Assembly (NCBI GenBank): GCA_964473505.1
Contig: CAYYPG010000004.1
Span: 1-51,358 of the forward strand
Direction: 5' to 3'
Source: JAOABV01 sp964473505
GTDB taxonomy: Bacteria > Hydrothermota > Tepidihabitantia > Tepidihabitantales > CAIPLT01
Length of the DNA stretch: 51,358 bases
Every line of letters begins with the position of its first letter. The stretch's first letter is position 1. A model generated the notes under the pieces. It made no database searches. It saw only the letters and a program-made list of their open reading frames with translations, and was not told the DNA's origin. Below, piece by piece: positions 45,308 to 51,358 of the stretch. The position numbers and the translations under genes were made by a program.

Positions 45308-46633
45308 TTATCGGTAATAAGCTACACCAACAATGAGTTTACGACCATAATGTAATTTGTTAGGCAATATTTCGTATTTATTATTTAAAATGTTTTCCGC
45401 ACCAAGAAAAAATCGTAATTTTCTTAACTGATGTTGAGGAGTTGAAAGATTTAAGTTATAACCAATTTCCGGTGTAAGCAACCAAAAAGAAGATAATATT
45501 TGTTGATATCCAGGTCGATTACCCGATAGAAAAACATTAAGATTAATATCAAAATTGTTTAATATTATTTGCAAGGATTCAGCAAAAAAATAATTAGGTA
45601 TTAAGATTAGATTTTGAGGAACAAAACCCAAAACCGCGGAACTATTAAGAAACCGACATCGGTTTTGAAGTCTAAAAGTATATTGGTGAAATTTACTGTT
45701 ATCGTTAACGGGTATGAACCAAGAATCTTGTAAGTTATAAGTAATATAAGATTGATATTGTTGATAATGGACAGAAAATCGATGGTGTTTTATCGATAAC
45801 GATAGCATACCCTGCCAATCAGTTATCGGATAAGCTAAATCATCATTAACTAATATTGAATAGAGATGTTGATATAGAGTATCAAAATAGCATAATTCTG
45901 TTTGGCTTTTACTATAATCAGCCAGCAGCGTGAAGTTCTTAATAAAAAATCCATTTTGAATACTAAAACCCAGCCGATTTCTCTTGGGTTCATAGGTGAT
46001 CTCTGGTTTGAGGGAAAAATTATCGCCAATGGTAATAAAATTATTTAATTTGAAAATACTGATAAATTGATTCTGAAAGAGCACATCGGTATCACAGTGA
46101 ACATTACCTATTAGAGTCGGATAATTAAGGATAAAATTAGAATGTGCCCAAAGAAAATGTTTTCTCGTGCGGTCAATATATCGGGTTACCCCAAAACTAT
46201 TTTTTAGTTGTAATACGGCTTGACCAATAAACCAGGTTGGAGTGTAAGATAATTTTCCGGTTTCGTAATCTTGATGCGCTCGATTTTTTCTCTGAACCGA
46301 AAGGTTGAATTCTTGCAACGACTTTTTCGTTAGATAACTTATATCTATTGTTCCCCTGTAATTATACACTTCACTGAAATCATAGTTTTTTGATCCGTGT
46401 AACGAAAACTTGCCGAGTAATCTTTTTTTTAGTGGTTGTTTAAATGACAAATCTCCACTTAAGATATTGCCGACATACATTTGGGCATAAAAAGAGTCGA
46501 TTTTGAGTTTGGCAAATAAAGTATCATGATAAACCATTTCTATTTTCCATAATTTATCCAACGGAAGTGGTGGTAGACTATCATTCACTTTTATTGCGGA
46601 TAATAAAAAAATCCAAATCATTGAAGTAAGCAT
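45308..46633 (-). CDS. Putative outer membrane beta-barrel protein, TonB-receptor-like C-terminus
   Basis: This protein has 441 residues. A short hydrophobic N-terminus (IWIFLLSAI) could be a signal peptide. The rest is mostly amphipathic strand-like text rich in Tyr, Phe and Asn with no long membrane helix. The end (FLGAENILNNKYEILP...YGRKLIVGVAYYR) resembles the last strands of TonB-dependent receptors, including the NxxNxKYE turn and a terminal aromatic strand. No plug domain or TonB box is seen, so it may be a plugless porin-like barrel. GGGAG lies right at the first ATG and 12 nt before a second in-frame ATG, so the start is uncertain. Confidence 0.68.
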   Translation of the reverse strand: MLTSMIWIFLLSAIKVNDSLPPLPLDKLWKIEMVYHDTLFAKLKIDSFYAQMYVGNILSGDLSFKQPLKKRLLGKFSLHGSKNYDFSEVYNYRGTIDISYLTKKSLQEFNLSVQRKNRAHQDYETGKLSYTPTWFIGQAVLQLKNSFGVTRYIDRTRKHFLWAHSNFILNYPTLIGNVHCDTDVLFQNQFISIFKLNNFITIGDNFSLKPEITYEPKRNRLGFSIQNGFFIKNFTLLADYSKSQTELCYFDTLYQHLYSILVNDDLAYPITDWQGMLSLSIKHHRFSVHYQQYQSYITYNLQDSWFIPVNDNSKFHQYTFRLQNRCRFLNSSAVLGFVPQNLILIPNYFFAESLQIILNNFDINLNVFLSGNRPGYQQILSSFWLLTPEIGYNLNLSTPQHQLRKLRFFLGAENILNNKYEILPNKLHYGRKLIVGVAYYR

Positions 46634-46741
46634 CTCCCTTGAGTAATTTAAGAATTTTAGAAAAATATTTTGGGCATTATCTGTTTATTATATAAGACGA
46701 ATCTCAAATGCTAACAATTTCTGCAATTATAATGCTTGTAA

Positions 46742-47785
46742 TTATGATTCCGCAATAACTGAATTTGATAATTGCCGGGCGATATTTCTTAAAAAGGGAG
46801 GCTGGATGATACCTTTTTCCGTAATAAATCCAGTAATTAAATTATTAGGAGTAATATCAAAGGCCGGATTATAAACCTCGACATTATTAGGAGCGACTTG
46901 TTGGCTACCACAATAAATTAACTCTTTTCGATTTCGTAATTCAATTGGTATCTCTTTACCGTTTGATCTGGTTAAATCAAAACTGGAACTTGGAGCCACA
47001 ACATATAAAGGTACTCGATAATAGTGCGCCGTAATGGCTAAGGTTAAAGTCCCAATTTTATTAGCGGTATCACCATTCTTTGCAATGCGGTCAGCACCAA
47101 CTAAAACCAGGTTTATTTGTTCCATAACACTTGCCATCATATTGTCCGTAATCAGCGTACAAGGAATTTTAACATTGAGAAGTTCAAAAGTAGTAAGCCG
47201 AGCGCCTTGTAGCAGTGGACGAGTTTCTAAGACATATACCTTAATGTTTTTCTTTTGTTTATGTGCAGTAAAAATTACACCTAAGGCAGTGCCGATTCCT
47301 GGAGTGGCAAGCCAGCCGGTATTACATATCGTCATAATCGTATCACCATTTTTAACCAGATTTGCACCCCACAGACCTATTTTATAGGAATTAGCTTGTT
47401 CGTCCAGATGAATTTTTATTGCTTCGGATATTAATAATGAAGACAAATTATGGTCGTCGATTTGAGGATTATTGATAATAGACAAAAGTCGATTTACTGC
47501 CCAACCAAGATTAACTGCGGTCGGCCGTGCGGCTTTTATTTTTTGAGCCACTTGTTTTAAGTAGGTGCGTTTGTTCGGTCTTTTACGAGTAGCTTCGATT
47601 GCCAGAGCATAAGCGCCGGCAACGCCGATAAGCGGTGCACCGCGAATCTTCAATGATTTTATCGCCGAAATCACTTCCTGATAGTCTTTGAGTCTTAAAT
47701 AACAAGTTTTTTGCGGAAGTTGGGTTTGGTCTAATATTATTAGACTATTATGGGTAAAACGTAATGCCGACAATACTGGGGACAT
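46742..47785 (-). CDS. mtnA: Methylthioribose-1-phosphate isomerase family
   Basis: This 347-residue protein of the eIF2B-like family isomerises methylthioribose-1-phosphate to the ribulose form in methionine salvage. KIRGAPLIGVAGAYALA, TICNTGWLATPGIGTALG (catalytic Cys154) and VGADRIAKNGDTANKIGT (Asp232) are in place. A ribose-1,5-bisphosphate isomerase-like role is possible in related proteins, but the length and motifs favour MtnA. No other salvage genes are near. There is no clear Shine-Dalgarno. Confidence 0.9.
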   Translation of the reverse strand: MSPVLSALRFTHNSLIILDQTQLPQKTCYLRLKDYQEVISAIKSLKIRGAPLIGVAGAYALAIEATRKRPNKRTYLKQVAQKIKAARPTAVNLGWAVNRLLSIINNPQIDDHNLSSLLISEAIKIHLDEQANSYKIGLWGANLVKNGDTIMTICNTGWLATPGIGTALGVIFTAHKQKKNIKVYVLETRPLLQGARLTTFELLNVKIPCTLITDNMMASVMEQINLVLVGADRIAKNGDTANKIGTLTLAITAHYYRVPLYVVAPSSSFDLTRSNGKEIPIELRNRKELIYCGSQQVAPNNVEVYNPAFDITPNNLITGFITEKGIIQPPFLRNIARQLSNSVIAES

Positions 47786-47930
47786 TTTATTAACACTCTA
47801 TTTCAATTGAAGTGATAGTGGCCACAAAATTTTTAATTATTGTTTTAATACACACGATAATAACTATTTTGATACTATTTACATACAAATAAAATATCTT
47901 ACTTGAAGAGATGTTTACTAACTGATAAAA

Positions 47931-47975
47931 GAAAGGGCGCAGTCAAGATTGGAAAATTCTTTACTGCTCCCTTTC
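47931..47975 (-). terminator. Strong terminator of the HU gene
   Basis: On the minus strand GAAAGGGAGCAGTAAAG pairs with CTTGACTGCGCCCTTTC, 17 positions with two mismatches and an 11-nt loop, followed by TTTTATC. It lies 30 nt past the HU stop and separates it from mtnA. Confidence 0.85.
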
Positions 47976-48004
47976 GTTATAATTGCCTTATCCGACCACT
48001 TTAA

Positions 48005-48292
48005 TTATGCTTTTTTAACCATTTCTTTTAGTTCTCTTCCGGGACGAAATACTGCCTTTTTCTTGGCAGGGATGTTAATTTTTTCACCAGTTGCAGGATT
48101 ACGTCCGACTCGGGCTTTGGTTTTTCGAATCATAAATGTACCAAATCCAGGAATCGCAACTTTATCACCTTTTTTCATCGCAGTCATAATCGTCTGAATT
48201 AATGTGTTAAGAAAAGCTTCAGCAGATTTTTTCGGAAGCTCAGCACCATCAGCAAGTTTTTTTATTAGAGCAGTTTTAGTAATCTTGGCCAT
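48005..48292 (-). CDS. hup: HU/IHF family DNA-binding protein
   Basis: This 95-residue nucleoid protein bends and compacts DNA as a dimer. It has KKLADGAELPKKSAEAFLNTL, the arm-base signature VAIPGFGTFMIRKTKARVGRNPATGE, and INIPAKKKAVFRPGRELKE. It is probably HU rather than IHF, as it is a single gene with no partner. AAAGGAGGTGA lies just upstream of the ATG, an almost full anti-SD match. The mRNA has a long leader of about 165 nt. Confidence 0.95.
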   Translation of the reverse strand: MAKITKTALIKKLADGAELPKKSAEAFLNTLIQTIMTAMKKGDKVAIPGFGTFMIRKTKARVGRNPATGEKINIPAKKKAVFRPGRELKEMVKKA

Positions 48293-48458
48293 TTTTGCTT
48301 CACCTCCTTTCGTAATATACTCAGCGTCTTAGCACAACGCTTCAGATTTTTTCCTTTGGACAGATGATATTGGTATATCATATCACTTTGTCTAACAATG
48401 ATTCTTCTCGATAAATAATATACTGAAACGACTTTGTTTTACTTACTAACATAATAGA
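48293..48458 (-). promoter_or_regulatory. Long 5' leader of the HU gene
   Basis: Between the predicted start (about 48458) and the ATG lie about 165 nt with two inverted repeats. One is an AGCGT/ACGCT stem at about 48325-48345. The other is a longer stem around the GATATGATAT/ATATCATC text at about 48364-48390. Post-transcriptional control is plausible. Confidence 0.4.
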
Positions 48459-48464
48459 TGTAAA

Positions 48465-48494
48465 ATAATATAGAAAAAAATCAGCGGATGTCAA
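48465..48494 (-). promoter_or_regulatory. HU gene promoter
   Basis: Minus strand TTGACA (48489-48494), 18-nt spacer, TATTAT (48465-48470). Confidence 0.7.
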
Positions 48495-48537
48495 GAATAA
48501 AATGAAAAAGTTCTATGAAAGTCCACTTTTACTATCC

Positions 48538-48755
48538 TGAATTTGATTTTTGGTCTCACAACCATCGATTGTATTAGAAAAGTTTGAAAAAAGCAGAAAA
48601 TGTCGAGACTCAGAGAAAAAAAATCAGAAATCCGCTTGTGTAATCTGTATCTCTTGAGCAAATATTAACTTTGCCAGAGTTCTCTATTATCCGCGGAACA
48701 AGTTGATTTTGTTTCGAACTAACATGATATTATGTGTAATTATAGACTTTTGTTG
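48538..48755 (+). repeat. Dispersed repeat, mate at 35545-35760
   Basis: This stretch of about 215 bp is related to 35545-35760 in the same orientation. It includes GAGCAAATATTAACTTTGCC, the decayed core of the TTGACTTTGTC family. No plus-strand gene lies downstream, so this copy drives nothing obvious. Confidence 0.6.
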
Positions 48756-49190
48756 AGTTCATAAGGAAAAGACCCTTAAAATCTTAAAAAGACCCTGCGT
48801 CCCAAGTAAGGCATAGAATATCTTCTTTTCGTCTTATCTCTTTGGCAAATTTTATTAATGAACTCTCTAAATAAGACAGAATGCTCCAAATCCTTATAAA
48901 ATTTATTTTCCCTTATACCTCACAAACTGACCATTATTACATTACTTTCTCGATAGGCGAAAGGCATAAACTTTTTATCTTTTACTGTCCTCCAGTATTA
49001 AAGCACCAGACATGGTCTTTGTATTCATTATCTTTAAATCCATAGCGAGAAAGGTTCATAACTTTTGACAAAACTTCTAGGTTAATTTTGTGTAGGTCAT
49101 TGAAAAAGACGACACACAAGAGTTTTCCTTAATACCGAATCAACCAATGGAAGATTATAAGGTTAAAACTTCATTTCGATAATTTTTAGT
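48756..49190. other. Gene-free stretch with a possible coding remnant
   Basis: A 49-codon stop-bounded minus frame at 48982-49128 (includes FFNDLHKINLEVLSKVMN and ends WCFNTGGQ) reads like protein, but it has no start signal and no recognised family. It may be a gene fragment or chance. Confidence 0.3.
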
Positions 49191-51125
49191 TTAGCGAATG
49201 ATTGTAATCTTTTTTATTACGTTCTTCTGTTGGTTTCTGTCTTTTATAAAGAGAAAGTACACTCCACTAGGTAGGTTCTTTTTATGGAGGGTGTTTGTTA
49301 AAGTGCTTGGATAAGGAAGTCTTTGGACTAATCTTCCTAATTTATCATAAACCAAGACAGCGTGTGCGGAAAGACAAGAAGCTTCACTGTATGAACGTGA
49401 GGCTAAATTAATATTGCTAGAAATTGCATTGGTGCATGTGGCTTTTTCTGTTTGGAGATAATATCGATAGAAATAATTGGTTCTGCTGCCGGCTAAGCAA
49501 TATACCTTACTTAAGGCAAATGTTAGCGCACTGCCACCGGTTATTTTTATCGGAACCGAATCCATTTCTTGCCATTTGTCAATGGGATTATATCGGTAGA
49601 ATTTTTTAGTACTACCACTTGCCAGACAATAGATGTTATAGCCATCGCAAACTAAATCCGCGCCTTTCTTTATTTTAATTGGAATCGAATCGACGACAAT
49701 TGACCAGGAATTAGTAGCAATTGAATAACGATAGAATTCCTTTGTGGAACCGCGCGCCGCATAAAGATAACCCAGGGTATCAGCAGTTAGCGCAACGCCG
49801 TTCTTAATTTTTTGAGGAATACCTTTAATACTTTGCCAAGTGTTGGATGTAATATTAAAACGCAAAAAGACAGTATCGCCAATAAGTGCATAGATATATT
49901 CATCTTTACTACAAAGCGCAGTATATGATTTGGGCTTGAGCGGTAAAGACTCTGCCATTAGCCAATTGTTTCCCGAAACAGAATATTTATAGAACTTTTT
50001 CTTATCGCATAAAAGCGCATAAAGCGTATCATTGTTGCCGGAAACTAATCTTAGTCCGGATCTGGGTTTTAAGGGAATACCTCTTTTCAGATACCAGTTA
50101 TTTGAGTTTATATCATACACATAAAATGAAGTATCGCCGGCACGCAGACAATAAATCAATCCTATAGCCGATTTAGTATTATTAGATTCACTTGTGTTGA
50201 ATAAAAGTCCATTATTAAAGCTATCAAAACAGATACTCGAGCCTGTTGTTTTAACTGTTTTGGGAAAATTGGATAGTCGTTGCCAGACATTAGTCGTTCG
50301 AATAATAAAGTTGCTATAACAAGTATCGTTATTACGATTATCATCGTTAATTAAGTTGGTATAAGCAACAGTGTTATAGGTTCCTGCATTTAATGTGCAG
50401 GCAGGAAAATTTACTATTGTATCAACACCGGCAAGAAGGATAACTGTGTCCGATTTCTCATAAGAACTATTAATCTTAAATATAACCTGAATGGTTTCTA
50501 TTGCTGAACCGAAATTTTTTACCTTTACTTGAGGATAAACGACACTGTCAAAATTTACGCCAATCGGTGCTACAATCTGAGTTACACCAGCATCATGGGC
50601 TGAATAAATTGATGGTCCAGATATATCATCTAAATAAATACCATTACGTAAATCACCTAAAGGAGTATAATAGCGAAGAGCAATATAAAAAGTTGAATCT
50701 GTATAATTATGCAATGGAATCTTTGCCAAACCATAGGTTGTATTATTAAATCTTCTTGCCCAGAGGACTTTAGTAAAATCTGAGACTCGGGCACCTTTTA
50801 AAGATAGACGAACTTCAAGACTTTCTAATGCGGAACTCGCAAAAGCACGATAGAAAAATTTTAGCGTGTCACCCGAACTACCAACAAGACGCGGAGTAAT
50901 TAACCAATCATCACTAGTAAGAAAGAAATTATCAAATAGACAGCGTGCACATGCCGGTTCACTATTATAATTAGATGTTGCCCGCATCCAAGTTTGACTA
51001 TTATAGCCATCATTATTAATAACTTGCCAACCTTCAGGCGGAAACAGGCTACTGGTAAATGACTCGTTAAGATGTTCGGCGGAAAGACTGAATATTAATA
51101 GCAAAGAACAAATATATGAAATCAT
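49191..51125 (-). CDS. Secreted Kelch-like repeat protein with T9SS-type sorting tail
   Basis: This 644-residue extracellular protein has a signal peptide at residues 1-15. A cleaved-adhesin/choice-of-anchor J-type module (FPPEGWQVIN, SDDWLITPRL, near 28-170) is followed by a CARDB-like Ig module (VKNFGSAIETIQVIFKI, near 180-275). About six Kelch-like blades of the pattern KKFYRYS..NSW follow from residue 285 to 560. The last 75 residues (VLVYDKLGRLVQRLP, LPSGVYFLFIKD, KKITIIR) match type IX secretion sorting domains, which implies transfer across the outer membrane and surface attachment. GAGGTGAT precedes the ATG. A binding or structural role is likely; no enzyme motif is visible. Confidence 0.85.
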   Translation of the reverse strand: MISYICSLLLIFSLSAEHLNESFTSSLFPPEGWQVINNDGYNSQTWMRATSNYNSEPACARCLFDNFFLTSDDWLITPRLVGSSGDTLKFFYRAFASSALESLEVRLSLKGARVSDFTKVLWARRFNNTTYGLAKIPLHNYTDSTFYIALRYYTPLGDLRNGIYLDDISGPSIYSAHDAGVTQIVAPIGVNFDSVVYPQVKVKNFGSAIETIQVIFKINSSYEKSDTVILLAGVDTIVNFPACTLNAGTYNTVAYTNLINDDNRNNDTCYSNFIIRTTNVWQRLSNFPKTVKTTGSSICFDSFNNGLLFNTSESNNTKSAIGLIYCLRAGDTSFYVYDINSNNWYLKRGIPLKPRSGLRLVSGNNDTLYALLCDKKKFYKYSVSGNNWLMAESLPLKPKSYTALCSKDEYIYALIGDTVFLRFNITSNTWQSIKGIPQKIKNGVALTADTLGYLYAARGSTKEFYRYSIATNSWSIVVDSIPIKIKKGADLVCDGYNIYCLASGSTKKFYRYNPIDKWQEMDSVPIKITGGSALTFALSKVYCLAGSRTNYFYRYYLQTEKATCTNAISSNINLASRSYSEASCLSAHAVLVYDKLGRLVQRLPYPSTLTNTLHKKNLPSGVYFLFIKDRNQQKNVIKKITIIR

Positions 51126-51164
51126 AAGATCACCTCGCTTTCGTATAATTTCTTTATCTATTTT

Positions 51165-51192
51165 ATTTTAGATATTATAAAAGTTTTGTCAA
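51165..51192 (-). promoter_or_regulatory. Promoter of the secreted Kelch-like protein gene
   Basis: Minus strand TTGACA (51187-51192), 16-nt spacer, TAAAAT (51165-51170), giving a leader of about 32 nt with GAGGTGAT. Confidence 0.65.
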
Positions 51193-51358
51193 TATTTATT
51201 TTTATAAGGTAGGGTATAAAATTTTGTGTTGATTCCGCATTGATTTAAAGAAAAAGGTGTATTATCTCTCGTGGTTTAACATAATTAATATAGGCTCATG
51301 ACTAGAAAGTGTGGTAAAATAGTTGAAAGGCATCCGTTAGATCCATATAATATGGATA

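Overview
The window is an AT-rich bacterial chromosome segment, probably from a metagenome-assembled genome. Nearly all genes are housekeeping genes, and they are separated by unusually long, repeat-rich intergenic stretches. The cell looks Gram-negative: there is an outer-membrane-barrel-like protein (45308-46633), a secreted protein ending in a type IX-like C-terminal sorting segment (49191-51125) and a putative lipoprotein (1670-2086). A four-subunit pyruvate:ferredoxin oxidoreductase, a class III aminotransferase resembling those of Thermococcales, FolE2 and tldD/tldE suggest an anaerobe of a candidate phylum such as WOR-3/Stahlbacteria. That placement is inference; no 16S rRNA gene is present.

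Layout. 1-1031: repeat zone. 1032-6399 (minus): a class I glutamine amidotransferase, a TPR-type lipoprotein, folE2, and tldE and tldD with a 34-codon ORF fitted between them. 7270-14643 (plus): class III aminotransferase, tilS, ftsH, dapA, dapB. 14644-16535: a second repeat zone, partly an inverted copy of 1-360. 16536-23278 (minus): a surface-sugar block with a GT39-like membrane glycosyltransferase, a GT2 polyprenol-phosphate-type transferase, an SDR epimerase, a DegT aminotransferase and a WbpB-WbpD-zinc ribbon fusion; YfhO (23460-25739, plus) is divergent from it. 25811-34433 (minus): ssb, rpsF, ychF, pth, rplY, prs, tRNA-Gln(UUG), ispE, a DUF192 protein and glyS. 34434-36575: repeats, a truncated cupin copy and the intact cupin. 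36953-40241 (plus): porGDAB. 40773-41391 (minus): half-size EamA transporter and tRNA-Gln(CUG). 41845-44994 (plus): gap-pgk-tpiA. 45308-51125 (minus): outer membrane protein, mtnA, HU and the large secreted protein.

How the genes fit together. The por and gap-pgk-tpiA blocks give lower glycolysis/gluconeogenesis and the pyruvate/acetyl-CoA step through ferredoxin. dapA and dapB, perhaps with the aminotransferase, serve lysine/diaminopimelate synthesis. The DegT enzyme and the WbpB-WbpD fusion cover three successive steps toward a UDP-2,3-diacetamido-uronic acid, and the neighbouring glycosyltransferases probably use sugars for the cell surface.

Most unusual signals. (1) Several intergenic regions hold degenerate tandem repeats, mostly 65-107 bp per unit, whose last unit runs into the 5' or 3' end of the adjacent gene (pth, tilS, the GT39-like gene, glyS, porG, tldD). 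(2) There are at least two dispersed repeat families, one carrying a promoter-like TTGACTTTGTC core just upstream of ftsH, dapB and the cupin gene. (3) Good -35/-10 promoters lie only 6-8 nt from some start codons, suggesting leaderless mRNAs. (4) ispE ends inside a tRNA gene. (5) A small ORF is coupled between tldD and tldE. All alignments were made by eye.
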